This document shows positions 1-12,000 of a DNA stretch of 64,000 nucleotides, in pieces (positions within the stretch are counted from its first letter, which is position 1; every line of letters starts with the position of its first letter). The position numbers and the translations under genes are program-made. Source of the stretch: an uncultured bacterium (lineage in GTDB: Bacteria > Patescibacteriota > Gracilibacteria > Absconditabacterales > Absconditicoccaceae); contig CAMJSB010000003.1 of assembly GCA_946408385.1 (NCBI GenBank), positions 95,265 to 159,264 on the forward strand, given 5' to 3'. Below the pieces are notes generated by a model. It did not search any database. It was not told where the DNA came from and saw only the letters and a program-made list of their open reading frames with translations.

Positions 1-663
1 AGAAGAATGACATACAACATTATGCTACTTAAAGAAACAGATTTGAATTGATATCAAAAGATCTGCACTGAATTATTAGCTACATTTAGAGGATTGCGTG
101 AATTCAATGAAAGCGAAATCATCCGTGTAATCATGGAAGAAATCAAGACATTCTTAAAAACAATTCAGAATGGTAAAACAATCCTTGAAGAAATGATAGA
201 AAAGGAAAAGAAAAATCAGAGTAAATTCCTTTCATGAAAAGATGTTTTCAAACTGTACGATACTTATGGATTTCCTCTAGAATTGACTAGAGAAATTGCT
301 GCAGAAAATTGACTAGAAATCAACGAAAAAGAGTATGAAGAGGCCGTAAATACAGCCAAAGAAAATTCTCGCCAAGCAACTAAGGAAATGTTCAAAAAAT
401 GAATAGATTGGTCAAAATACCTCGAATGAATCCCTCAAACGAAATTCATTTGATACAAGGAATTTGAGACTTCTGATGTACAGTTACTCAAAGATTTCGA
501 CGTAAATGGACAGAGAGTTTTGATTTTTGATAAAACTCCATTCTATCCAGAAATGTGAGGACAAATGTGAGATAAATGAATTATCGAATTAGATGATTGA
601 ACTACAGTAAAAGTTATCAATGTCCAGACTTTTGCTGGAGTGATATTACATATTGTGGAATAG
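1..663 (+). CDS. alaS: Alanyl-tRNA synthetase, C-terminally truncated (partial at window start)
   Basis: The reading frame is already open at base 1 and ends at TAG 661-663, giving 220 visible residues with many UGA glycines. A typical AlaRS stretch YDTYGFPLEL is followed by the start of the editing module, FYPEMGGQMGDKG. In the family, that motif is followed by some 350 further residues: the rest of the editing domain with its zinc-binding HxxxH, and the C-Ala domain. Here the frame stops about 40 residues later. A worn copy of the palindromic element begins 10 bases downstream, and the next gene is on the other strand, so the missing part is not nearby. The enzyme would charge tRNA-Ala with alanine. 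Whether it works without editing cannot be told from sequence. It may be a split gene, a naturally short form, or a decaying gene. Confidence 0.85.
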
Positions 664-672
664 ATAAAAAAA

Positions 673-780
673 TATCATCACGAATGAAACTCACCCAGTT
701 TAGCTGGGTAAAAAGATTTTGTACATTACATAAGATTATTCGTTATAGTTTATGCTGCTAAGCGGTACTCAGAATGATAT
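673..780. repeat. Degenerate palindromic element (copy 1)
   Basis: The ends are imperfect inverted repeats: ATATCATCACGA on the left and TCAGAATGATAT on the right. The interior carries CACCCAGTTTAGCTGGGT, which also occurs in the copies at 18550 and 28511. It lies directly behind the shortened alaS. It is the most diverged copy in the window, so it is probably old. Confidence 0.6.
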
Positions 781-797
781 TTTTGTAGTAATATTAT

Positions 798-1262
798 TTA
801 CTCTATTGAATTATATCTAGGGAAAAAAGCATAAACTATATTGTAGAATGAGTCCAATACTTTATCTAATCATTTTTCTTGTTTTAGCATTCTATCCGTT
901 AAAATTCATTCCAAACGAAACATTTCTTCTGCTACTTTTTTTCATAGCGTTTGAAATTCCATTGTTGAAGCAGTTTCATCGTTTTCGTTTAATTCTCTGA
1001 ACCTCCAAAAAAGTTCATTTTTAGATTCATAAAATCTCTGAAAAAGCTGTCATCACTTAGTTTTTCATAAAGATTTAACTTTCATTTCGACATATTCATT
1101 GATACATTCTTGAATTTCAGATTTTTCTTTAGGTTTCATAGCAGAAAATCTAGCTCATAATAACGGATGCTTACACATATCTGAAAAAGTAGGAATAACC
1201 TTTTTGTTTTCCTCAATGTTTGAAAGAAGTTGAAAAATCTGATCTTTTGACTGCTGATCCAT
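798..1262 (-). CDS. Hypothetical protein, 154 aa
   Basis: The frame runs from ATG at 1262 to TAA at 798-800 and includes eight UGA glycines, so it is broken under the standard code. The product begins MDQQSKDQIFQLLSNIEE and is charged, mostly helical in appearance, with no signal peptide or membrane segment. It contains the stretch KSLGKTKGGQLFQRF. I do not recognise a family. It stands divergent to the CAP-domain gene, with about 160 bases between them that hold that gene's promoter. The 3' end lies 18 bases from the worn palindromic element. Confidence 0.6.
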
Positions 1263-1359
1263 TATACAAAATCACAAAATAATAAAAAGCCCCAAAGGGA
1301 CTAATTAAGTGATTTAATTGTAGAAATTTTGTCTAGAAATTCAAGCAAAATTAAAAAAT

Positions 1360-1387
1360 TTGACATCAGACTCCGAATTCCTATAAT
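1360..1387 (+). promoter_or_regulatory. Promoter of the CAP-domain gene
   Basis: TTGACA at 1360-1365, a 16-base spacer, and TATAAT at 1382-1387. The start codon follows 33 bases later. Both hexamers match the housekeeping sigma consensus. Confidence 0.7.
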
Positions 1388-1420
1388 TTTGATACTAAAT
1401 TATTTTGTCATTGTTTTCAG

Positions 1421-2299
1421 ATGAAAAAAATTTTCGTAATTATACTGTTTCTATTCTGATTTTTCCTAATTAATTTCGATAAAGTTAATGCTCTCAGTAT
1501 AACTGATTTCACTCCAGCACTAGATAAAAAAGTAGCAAAATTTGAAACTACTCAAGAAAAGGTAGAATGGTTGCAGTCTTTTTCTGATTTACTTAATAGT
1601 CCAGCATTTATTCAAGACAAGAATGCCCCACTTTTTGCTGAGATTAGAAAATACTCTATGAGTATGCTTACTGTATTTCAACATGAATTATGGGAAGAAC
1701 AAGTAAAAAATGGTAGTTTATGAAGCAGTATTACAGTTAATAATACACAAACCACTCCAAAAATAAATGGTCTGCCTCATATATCTGATAATTTTTCCAA
1801 TATTGATGTACAAAAAGTACGTAATGCAATTCTATCGTGGCATAATTATGAAAGACAATCTTTATGACGTAATGCTTATGCTTATAATCTTGATTTCGAA
1901 TGAACTGCTACAGTTTGGGCCAATAAGCTTGCTAATTCACATAAGACAAGCAATCTTCATTTAAGAAATCCCTGAGATGGATATTACAATTACAATTCTA
2001 TGCTAGATCGATTTTCAGGTTTATGAGTTAAATTCCCTAAAAGTATAAATTGATGAGCATCTTTCTCTGAAACTATTGGCTACAATACATATAGATGTTC
2101 GAAATCTGATTGTACAGATGATTTAATTACGGCAATCAAAAAAACCTGGACATGATTGATATTAAATGAAAAAGCTTCAAATGGTAGCCATTACAAAGCT
2201 GCTGTTATGAAATATTTTACACAAATGTGAGTGTGAATTGCAATAGATAAATCTAATAATAGGTATTATATAGTCATACATTATGGAGTAAAATTTTAA
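1421..2299 (+). CDS. Secreted CAP (SCP/PR1) domain protein
   Basis: 292 residues. The N-terminus MKKIFVIILFLFGFFLINF is a signal peptide or membrane anchor. From about residue 130 the protein has the CAP arrangement: a helix with SWHNYERQSLGRNAYAYN, then ATVWANKLANSHKTSNLHLR with candidate cavity histidines, GASFSETIGY in the place of the usual GENI motif, and a C-terminal strand ending YYIVIHYGVKF. Two cysteines lie close together (CSKSDC). CAP proteins are extracytoplasmic; those of bacteria are mostly of unknown function, with some linked to cell-wall or host contact. The gene has its own promoter and a strong terminator, so it is probably monocistronic. The domain call is firm; the role is not known. 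Confidence 0.85.
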
Positions 2300-2342
2300 G
2301 TTATATTTTTTAGATTATATATACGATAATTTTTATTTTTAT

Positions 2343-2378
2343 AAAAAACTGACCATTATTCACGGTCAGTCTTTTTTT
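2343..2378 (+). terminator. Intrinsic terminator after the CAP gene
   Basis: Perfect 7-bp stem ACTGACC/GGTCAGT with a 9-base loop, followed by CTTTTTTT. Confidence 0.85.
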
Positions 2379-2433
2379 AGTTATTTTGTAATTTTAAGTT
2401 TCATATGTAATTAAGCTCGAAAACTTAAAATAT

Positions 2434-2973
2434 CTATAATTTACTTATTAATTTTTCTATTTTAGCTTTTTTCTTTTCGAGACGGGCTTTTTTCTTTGCT
2501 GGTGTTAAGAATCACCAACCCTCTGTTCGTAAGTTATCTCTATTTAGTAAACCATTTGTTGTATCTAGCTTAAAGGTTCTTTTCTTTGTTTTTATAGTAT
2601 TGAAAGATATGTCAGAAACGGGTTTAGTAGAGAAAAGACTTCATAAGGTAGACTTTCGTGCGTTTGAAACAAAATTCACAGCAGTTTTTCATGTATTTCG
2701 CATCCCATTTATAATAGGTTTCGTAACAGATTCTACAGCTCAAACAAGTCATACTCAAACTGCAACAGGTATATTTCATATGTATTGATATCGCTTTAGA
2801 TCTTTTGAAAACAAGTCGGCGATTTTATTTTTTGTATTCAAAACTACAGATGTAATATCTTTAGGCAATCCATTGAAAGTATTTATCACATCAATACCTC
2901 CCTGTCCAATTGTATGGAGGGATCTACTGGGAATGCTAATGGTATTATCGATTCGGTTTCAAAATTTTCACAT
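2434..2973 (-). CDS. Hypothetical protein, 179 aa, basic C-terminus
   Basis: The start is ATG at 2973, immediately followed by a UGA glycine; the stop is TAG at 2434-2436. The protein begins MGKFGNRIDNTISIPSRSLH. A glycine- and valine-rich hydrophobic stretch near residues 70-90 (IPVAVGVGLVGAVESV) could be a membrane-associated helix. The last 25 residues are rich in lysine and arginine. No known family is recognised. It is convergent with the CAP gene, with the terminator between them. Confidence 0.6.
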
Positions 2974-3060
2974 GATTTTGATATTAATATCTAAACTAGA
3001 TGTATTATAATTATTTTTTTCAATTTTGTCAAATATTTATAGATTTTTTGTTAAAATAAT

Positions 3061-3101
3061 AAAAAAACTGACTCACTTATTGAAAGATGAATCAGTCTTT
3101 T
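3061..3101. terminator. Bidirectional terminator downstream of ppdK
   Basis: Stem ACTGA(C)TCA with TGAATCAGT, flanked by an A-run on one side and a T-run on the other. It can serve the minus-strand ppdK transcript after it passes the palindromic element. Confidence 0.55.
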
Positions 3102-3112
3102 ATGTGTACATT

Positions 3113-3226
3113 GTCATTCTGAGCGATAGCTTGCCACGCTCAGCGTGGTGAAAATCTATTCAGTATTATACCAATGGATTCTTCATTATGCTATGCTTCA
3201 TTATGCTACGCTTCATTCAGAATGAC
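3113..3226. repeat. Palindromic element (copy 2)
   Basis: Ends GTCATTCTGAG and TTCAGAATGAC form a terminal inverted repeat over 114 bases. Inside are the small palindrome GCCACGCTCAGCGTGG and a short direct repeat of TTCATTATGCTA. It sits 5 bases beyond the ppdK stop codon. The small palindrome recurs near 63658. Confidence 0.8.
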
Positions 3227-3230
3227 GATT

Positions 3231-5882
3231 TTATTTCTCGTTTTTGATTGCAGCTTGAGCAGCAGCTAGTCTAGCAACTGGAACTCTGTATGGACTACAT
3301 GATACGTAATCTAATCCAACTTTATGACAGAATTCAATTGTCGTAGGATCTCCACCGTGTTCTCCACAGATTCCTAAGTGGATATCAGGACGAGTAGCTC
3401 TTCACATTTCAGCAGCCATCTTAACTAATTTTCCAACTCCAACTTGATCAAGTTTCTGGAATGGATCGTTCTCATAGATTTTTTTGTCATAGTATGCAGA
3501 TAAGAATTTACCAGCATCATCTCTTGAGAATCCGAATGTCATTTGAGTAAGATCGTTTGTACCGAATGAGAAGAATTCAGCTTCTTTAGCTATTTCATCA
3601 GCAGTTAAAGCAGCTCTTGGAATTTCAATCATTGTACCAACGTGGTATTTCATTTCTACTCCTGCATTATTAATAACTTCATCAGCTGTAGCACATACTA
3701 TATCTTTCACATATTTTAATTCTTTAACCTCTCCTACTAATGGAATCATAATTTCTGGTTCAATATTCTTACCAATTTTCTTAGAAACAGCGATAGCAGC
3801 CTTGATTACAGCTCTAGTTTGCATCTTTGCAATTTCAGGATATGTAACTGCAAGACGACATCCTCTGTGTCCCATCATTGGGTTAAATTCGTGAAGTGAA
3901 GAAATGATAGCTTTAATTTCTTCTACAGACTTTCCTTTAGTCTTAGCTAATTCTTCGATATCTTTTTCTTCTGTAGGAACGAATTCATGTAGAGGAGGAT
4001 CTAGGAAACGGATAGTTACATTGTATCCATCCATAGCTTCGTATAATTTTTCGAAGTCTCCTTGTTGCATTGGCTCTAATTTATTTAGAGCAGCTTCTCT
4101 TTCTTCTACAGTATCAGAACAAATCATTTCTCTGATAGCTCCGATTCTATCTGGTTCGAAGAACATGTGTTCAGTTCTACAAAGTCAGATTCCTTCAGCT
4201 CCTAATTCTTTAGCTTTAGCGGCATCAGTAGGAGTATCAGCATTTGTTCTAACTTTTAATTTTCTATATTTATCAGCCCAAGCCATGATTCTTCAGAAAT
4301 CTCCTGAAACACTAGCTTCAACTGTTGGAATAGCTCCATCATAGATATTTCCAGTTGTACCATCGATAGAGATTACATCTCCTTCATGGTATTCTTTTCC
4401 TCATAGTTTGAATGTTTTATTTTCTTCATCCATAACCATTTCAGTACATCCAGAAACACAACATTTACCCATTCCACGAGCAACTACTGCAGCATGAGAT
4501 GTTCTACCTCCACGACCAGTTAAGATACCTTGAGATGCTTTCATTCCAACGATATCTTCTGGAGATGTTTCTAGTCTAACAAGAATAACTTTTTCTTTTC
4601 TTGATGCCCATTCTTCAGCATCTTCAGCAGAGAAAACGATTTTTCCGCAAGCAGCACCTGGAGATGCACCTAAAGCTCTACCTACAGGTTCAGCTTCTTT
4701 AAGAGCTTTTGGATCAAATCCTGGGTGAAGTAAAGTATCTAGATTACGAGGATCAATCATTGCAACAGCTTCTTTTTCTGTTCTCATTCCTTCATCTACT
4801 AAATCACAAGCGATTTTAATAGAGGCCTGAGCTGTTCTTTTTCCATTACGAGTTTGAAGCATGTATAATTTACCGTGCTCAACAGTAAATTCCATATCTT
4901 GCATATCTCTATAATGTTTTTCCAAAGTAGCACAAACTTCAACGAATTGTTTGAATGCTTCAGGGAATTTTTGTTCCATTTCTGTAATGTGCATAGGAGT
5001 ACGAACTCATGCAACTACATCTTCTCATTGAGCATTTGTTAAGAATTCTCCGAAAAGACCTTTTTCTCATGTAGCTGGATCTCTAGTGAAAGCTACTCCA
5101 GTACCACAATCGTCTCCCATATTTCCGAATGCCATAGATTGAACGTTTACGGCAGTTCCCCATGAATATGGAATATCATTATCTCTTCTATAAACATTAG
5201 CTCTAGGATTATCCCATGATCTGAATACGGCTTTTATAGCTCCCCAAAGTTGTTCGATAGGATCAGAAGGAAAATCTGATCAGATTTTTTCTTTATATTC
5301 AGCTTTAAATTGTCTTGCTAATTCTTTAAGGTCGTCAGCAGTAAGTTCAACATCTAGTTTAACTCCTTTTTCTTCCTTCATTTTATCGATAAGTTGTTCG
5401 AAGTATTTCTTTCCTACTTCCATAACTACATCAGAGTACATTTGGATGAATCTTCTATAACAATCCCAAGCCCATCTTTCATTTCCAGACTTAGTTGCTA
5501 ATACATTAACAACATCTTCATTTAGTCAAAGATTAAGGATTGTATCCATCATTCCAGGCATAGAAGCTCTAGCTCCAGAACGAACTGAAACCAAAAGTGG
5601 ATTCTCTTTGTCTCCAAATTTTTTACCAGTGATTTTTTCAAGCTTAGCTATATATTCAGTAACTTCAGCTTTGATGTCATCATTGATTTCTCTACCGTCT
5701 TCGTAGTATTGAGTACAGGCTTCTGTAGTGATTGTGAAACCTTGAGGAACAGGCAAACCGATGTTTGTCATCTCTGCAAGGTTGGCACCTTTACCTCCTA
5801 GAAGTTCCCTCATGTCGGCGTTTCCTTCACTAAAAAGGTATACATACTTTTTAGCTTTAGAACTGTTTCAAAAAAGTCACAT
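3231..5882 (-). CDS. ppdK: Pyruvate, phosphate dikinase
   Basis: 883 residues, the usual length. The start at 5882 gives [17 protein letters not shown], which leads into [20 protein letters not shown] of the ATP-grasp domain. The swivelling phosphohistidine domain carries [15 protein letters not shown] near residue 460. The C-terminal PEP/pyruvate barrel has [10 protein letters not shown] and the GICGEHGG motif with the catalytic cysteine near residue 839. The enzyme interconverts PEP, AMP and PPi with pyruvate, ATP and Pi, and in organisms with reduced glycolysis it makes ATP from PPi. UGA is rare here: there are stretches of 200-250 codons without it, unlike most genes in the window. It appears to be a single-gene unit between two terminators. 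Confidence 0.97.
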
Positions 5883-5902
5883 ATCTAAAGGTGTAATAAA
5901 AT

Positions 5903-5956
5903 AAAAATACTCATTCGCGAGTGTCGATTTATTGATACTGGAATGAGTATTTTTTT
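5903..5956. terminator. Bidirectional terminator between the giant gene and ppdK
   Basis: Stem AATACTCATTC/GAATGAGTATT, a 24-base loop, with A-run and T-run flanks. On the minus strand it follows the giant gene that ends at 6022. Confidence 0.8.
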
Positions 5957-6021
5957 CAAGTGATTTTTTAATTAGTTATTGAATTATATATTTTTTAAAG
6001 TTTCTAGATAAAATTTATTTA

Positions 6022-9000
6022 TTATAAAACTCTTCCGTCTTGACCTGATGGTATAAGTTGTTTCATTGAAGTTATTCATCAATATTTTTCCATATCTACT
6101 ACTCCCATACTAACTCATTGAAATCTTTGAGCTGCATCAATATTATCTGGTTGATAGTGAGAATCTAAAACAAAATTATCTTCTGTCAATTCTGGGAATT
6201 TTTGCATTAAATATTTTTTAAACTCTTCAGCTCTAGTTAACGATAAATCTTTATTATATTGTTCTCAATTTCATTTACCTTTATATGTTCGACTAGATAC
6301 TCATCTTAATAATATTAATGCATTATTGCGAAGCGGTGTTTTTATATTATTTTCCTTTATCAAATCTGCGAATTTGGCATCAATCTCTGCTTTTATCGCA
6401 TTTGAATTTCATCTAGAATCAAATGGCCCAGTTATATCCGTTGACAATTCCACTCATGTTATTTTAGGATTCTTTTGTATTTTTTCAAAAGTACGTGAAA
6501 AATCATCTGGAACTTTTATTATTTTCGACTTTTTATCTTCTTCGTCATCAAGTAATCGAGGAAGCAAAAGCAAGGGGATTAACCAGTAAGGTGACACCAT
6601 TTTTCTACTAGGTAAAATATCAATAATTTCTGTGTTTTTCTCGATAATAGCTGGCAATCCTCATTTTTTTTCTATTATGGCTAATGCAGTATTTAATTTT
6701 TCCTTAACTGCTGGAGTCATCATCTTATCTATAGGAACAACTTCTCATTTCTGTACTGGTACAACTTCTCATTTCTGTACTGGTACAACTTCTCATCAAC
6801 TTGATACAGCTTCTTGCTTCAATCTCAAAACAACGGATCAATCTTCTCTTACTATTTTTTCAACTTTTCAATTATATACTTTATTTAATGCTTGATATGA
6901 TGCTTCTGCCTTTTCAGCTTTTCCTACTCAAAACTCTATTGCTCTTCATGATTCGAGTATGAACTGTTCAGCTACTTCAACATCTATTTTAGATAATTCT
7001 TCACTCCTTACTCTTTCATCTTGAATTTTTAATTTTTCTTCATATTTTGCTTTCATATCTGGATGTTTTCTAAAGAATTTATCTATACTTAATAATCTTC
7101 ATTTCCTTATTTCTACATTTCATTTTGGGTATCATCATTGTATAAACCTATTTTTTGATATTGTATCTGCAAATTGATCTCTATCTACCAATGACTTATT
7201 AAATTGTGTTTCTAAATTTTTGCTTCATTCCTTTCTTTTTTTAGCTGTCTCTCTCCTTTTTCTTGGAGCTTGAGTTATCTCTTGCTTCAATCTCAAAACA
7301 ATGGATCAATCTTCTCTTACTATTTTTTCAACTTTTCAATTGTATACCTCATTTAATGCTTGATATGATGCTTCTGCTTTTTCAGCTTTTTCCACTCAAA
7401 ACTCTATTGCTCTTCACTTTTCAAGTATAAATTGTTCAGCTACTTCAACATCTATTTTAGATAATTCTTCACTCCTTACTCTTTCATCTTGAATTTTTAA
7501 TGCTTCTTCATATTTTGCTTTCATATCTAAATGATTTCTAAAGAATTTATCTATACTTAAAGGCTCTCCTTTCCTTATTTCTACTATTCATTTTGGATAT
7601 CATCATTGTATGAATCTGTTTTTTGATATTGTATCTGCAAGCTGATCTCTATCTACCAAAGATTTCTTGAGTGAAGCATCAATTCCATTTCTTCATCATC
7701 TTCAGCAGAAACCAGATTCTAATAAAAACCTTCTAATATTTACATCTGTGATGGTTTCTGAAAGTATTCTTACTTTTTTAAACAACTCTCCTTGTGTCAA
7801 ATTTCATAATTCTCATAATTGTTTATGAGCTTTAATTATAGTTCTTAATTGTTGATCTGTAAGATTTGGACACTCTTTCCCTGTAGCCGCCTTGTACTGT
7901 AAACTTATTGTTTCTCTTAAGAATTTTAAATTGGAAGATGTCTGTGAATTCATTATTTTGTCCATTATTTTACTATTTTCTCTAGCCATTCTTTCTGAAA
8001 TATTGAACCTAGATTTCTTTCAATTAAAGTAACTTGCATCTCATTCTTTATCTGCTAACCTCTCATTTTTATATTCATTTAATACTCTATCATATTCTGC
8101 ACTAATGTCTTCTCTTCCTTTTCATCTCACCACTTCTTTTCAATTCTTCTTCAATACAAAATTCTCTCCTTCCTTCTCTATCTTGTAAACATCTTTACCT
8201 ATTTTTATTCATTCTGTACTTATAATACCATCAAGAAATTCGTCTTCAACCTTTGATTGTTCTATTACTTCTCTCAGCTTTACAGCTCATTTATATTCAT
8301 TCAATACTCTATCATATTCTGCTCTCATATCTTCTCTTCCTTTTCATCTTGCTACTTCTTTTCAATTCTTCTTCAATACAAAATTCTCTCCTTCCTTCTC
8401 TATCTTGTAAACATTATCTCCAAGTTTTACTCCTTCTTTACTGGATGCCTTTTCAGTAAACTCAGTTCTTCACATTCACTCATCTATTCTTATAGGATTT
8501 CAATTCTTATCTAATTGATATTTCTCCTCCAATATTTTACGGATCTCTGCCTTTTTAGCTGATGAATCATGTGAATTTTTATAAATTTCTTTTCAAGATG
8601 GTGTTTTCATCCAACGATATCGCTTTCCACTTGCTTCATAATCTCTTAAATGTTGGTATTCTTGAATCAATTCTTCAGCACTCATTCTCTCATAATTTTC
8701 AGAAAGAATATTTTCATTTACATCCTTTGTGTACTTTATTTCTTTTTTTTCCATTGAATTTATTTCTTCATTTTTTATTTCTACTTCTTCTCATTTTTCC
8801 GCTAACTTTCTCTCAATGTAATTATTATATTTATCAATTAATTTTCTATAATATTCATTAAGTCTCTTTCACCATTTATTTTTCATTTCTACTAATTTAT
8901 TTTTAAGTTTCTTCAAAAATTCTTTTGGTAATTTCATATTCGGTCTTAATGAAAGATTTTTAAATCGACGGTGAACTCACCTAATAAATACTCATGTCTC

Positions 9001-12000
9001 AAACATTTTTTGTGTCACCCAGTCTAATTTTACATTATTGTAATTTTCAGTCCTTGCATTAGAAAATGCTTTTTCAAGATTTCTTTCTACATCTTCTGGT
9101 TTATCAGCTCTATCATTTCATTCATCTCTTCTTTCTCCTGTCTCTGCTCTTCTTTCTCCTGTCTCTGCTCTTCTCTCTCCTGTCTCTGCTCTTCTCTCTC
9201 CTGTCTCTGTTCTTCTTTCTCCTGTCTCTGCTCTTCTCTCTCCTGTCTCTGTTCTTCTTTCTCCCGTCTCTGTTCTTCTTTCTCCCGTCTCTGTTCTTCT
9301 TTCTCCCGTCTCTGTTCTCGATGCTGTTCTAGGACTATTTGAAGCTACTTTTGACCAATCATACTTTGGAGATTCTCATGCATTTACCCTTCATAAATCT
9401 TCCATAGCTTCTTGAAATCTTTTATCACTTCATCCTGGTTTGTCTGGATGCGTTGATTTTGCTATTTCTCTTTTTGCTGCCTTATAATCAATTTTTCAAT
9501 TAGCAAGATCATTAAATATATCTTGTACAGTTCTTTGTCCTCCTGTTTCAGCCCCTGTTTCAGCCCTTGTTTCAGCTCCTGTCTTTCATCTACTATCTAA
9601 AATACTTGTATTGTTTGGTAAATCTTTTAATGGAACTACCATTCATGTTTTGGTATTACGTACAGCTGGATTTTTTCGATTTTCCGTTCTACAGATTTCA
9701 AGTGTTCAATCGTTTAGTTTTTGCTCATATTTTTGCCAAATTCAAGGTTTTACTGCTCTAAAAGCTATAATCATTCATATTATTTGACATAGTTCTTGTT
9801 GTGTTGGAGCTACTAGTGAATGTTCTGTATGTACTTCTCATGTTTCAGGATCAATTACATCATGTCAAAATGTTAAATTTATTACTTGTTCTGCTGCAAG
9901 CATTGATCACATCTCTGTTACTAATTGTGTAGTACATCTTGCTGGATCTTGTATGTGTCGTTTTTTGAGTCATTCCATTAAATTTACGGATAATTTACTT
10001 TTTCATCATACTCTCATTAACGATTGAGTAAGCTTTCCTGCAATAGATAATGCTCCCAAAAATGCTGCAGTTTGAACATTTTCTTTAGCTATTGGATTCA
10101 AATTTAAATTATCTAGTGATGTTCCTTTAACAGCCGCATCAACTGTAGTTTTTGCTGCATTAAATCCAGTACCTTCAATCAATAAAGCTGTTGGTATTGA
10201 TGTTCATAGTGCTACTTTCCCTGCGGTACTTGCTACTTTAAATACCCTCTTTACTTGTTTGAATGTTTTTGCAGCTTTAAAAACTTTTAATAATCTAACT
10301 GATTTTGATATATTGTTTGCTAATTTTACCCATCTTGCAGATCTTGCTATCAAGCTTACACCACGTAGAGCTCATGCTACTGCAAGTGTTCATACTCATG
10401 CGGTACAAACCCCAACAACAACCATGATTACTATTTCAGCTAAAATTTCTCATGCAATCTTTGCACTTTCATCACTAAGATTCCAGAATCAATATCATTT
10501 TATATCATTGTAAATATCAGCATTTTTTCATGTAATTCATCATCATAATTCACCTAAAGCTGACATCAGTCATCATTTAACAATTTGTCATAAATCTCCA
10601 TATTTTAATTGAATATTTGTTGCTTCAATTGTTTTTTTATAGTACTCTCTCGCCTTTTCTGGATTTTCGTCTAAATATACAAGAGCCTGTAATACCTGCA
10701 TTTCAGCCTCTGTTTTATTATCCTTCTGTTCTAATCTCAATCTTTCTTTATGTCCTTTTGCCATCTCTCATTCTACAGACAAAGAAAGATTATTGACTTG
10801 TGTATCTATTGAAACTAGTTGTTCCCTCAAACCATCCATACATTTCCTTACCTCATCATCTTCTTCTTTTCGATTGCTTGGGAGCCATCATCTTCCTACA
10901 AATAATGTAATTAGTGAATCTGTTCATTTCTGTGCTGAAGCATAAGTGTTATCGTATCGTCATTTAACTTTTTGATTAATGGATCAATCTTGGTTGTAAA
11001 TCGACATTGAAGTTCGATTCTTAATTTTATCTATGCATTTTTGTATTTCTGGATTTTTTACTCATATATCCTCATTTCATTCTATTTCTTCTGCTAAGAA
11101 ACTAGTTTCTGTTTTATCAAACAAACGACCGAATCATCATAAACTTCTAATTGCTGCGATTTGTTGATCTTTATTTCAAAAAAATACATTATTTAATTGT
11201 GTATATTGATCACCTTTCGCCGATATCCTTTTTATAGATTTTCGCTTTGTCCGTATTGGTTCTATAATATTTTTTATTATTCCACTTCTTCATATATTGT
11301 CTGTATCTTCTATAGAAGCTCTTCCATTTCTTAATAATTTTTTTATTTCTACTAAGTTTTTATCATCGTTATCTAACCATGAATCTCATTCACTTTCTCT
11401 ATAATTTTCTATCATAGTTTCTAGTAATCACATTCCATACAATATTTGCTGCTTGGCCTCTCAACCAATTATAATTTCTTTTGAATCTGCTCAAACTTTC
11501 ACCTTTTCTGTCTTTGTGAGTGGATCTAATTCTTTTAGCTTTTCTTTTACTCTAGCTATTAGATAATCTTTATAATCTCATTCATTATTATCTATAAAAT
11601 CATATAATTTTTTTCATATAAATTTCTCATCTTTTCGAACTGTCCAACTTACCTCAGAGTCTCCAGCATTTAAATGTAATTCCATATGTCATGATCACCG
11701 AAATATTTTAGTAACACTTTCAGGATCAATTTCATATCATAATTTTTTTGCATTCTTTAAAAGCTCTATTATCCTTTGTTCTGTTTTTTGACATAAATCT
11801 ACTTGTTCTCTCGTTGTTAGTTCCTTTTTTGCAGATGGTATAGCTTTTTGCATGGATAAAGTCAACTTACTGAGTTTATCGGCATTATATACTGTTTCTG
11901 ATCCTAAATTTTCCTTTTCTTTCTTTTCTTGGACGTACGCTCTCCACTTTCTTTCTCATGCAGGTATAAGTTTTACTCATTCTCGAATACGTGCTCTAAC

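Noticed and set aside
1767..1964. 65-codon plus-strand frame
   Set aside because: A different frame inside the CAP-domain gene.
3904..4344. 146-codon plus-strand frame
   Set aside because: It is antisense to ppdK, whose motifs are unmistakable; composition follows the reverse strand.
3231..5882. Several broken ppdK fragments (pseudogene)
   Set aside because: All breaks are UGA codons at glycine positions; with code 25 the gene is whole.
9127..9320. CRISPR-like direct repeats
   Set aside because: Units are contiguous 21-base coding repeats with no spacers, and no cas genes are near.
9066..9332. 88-codon plus-strand leucine/serine repeat protein
   Set aside because: It is the reverse reading of the TGERRxE minisatellite in the giant gene.
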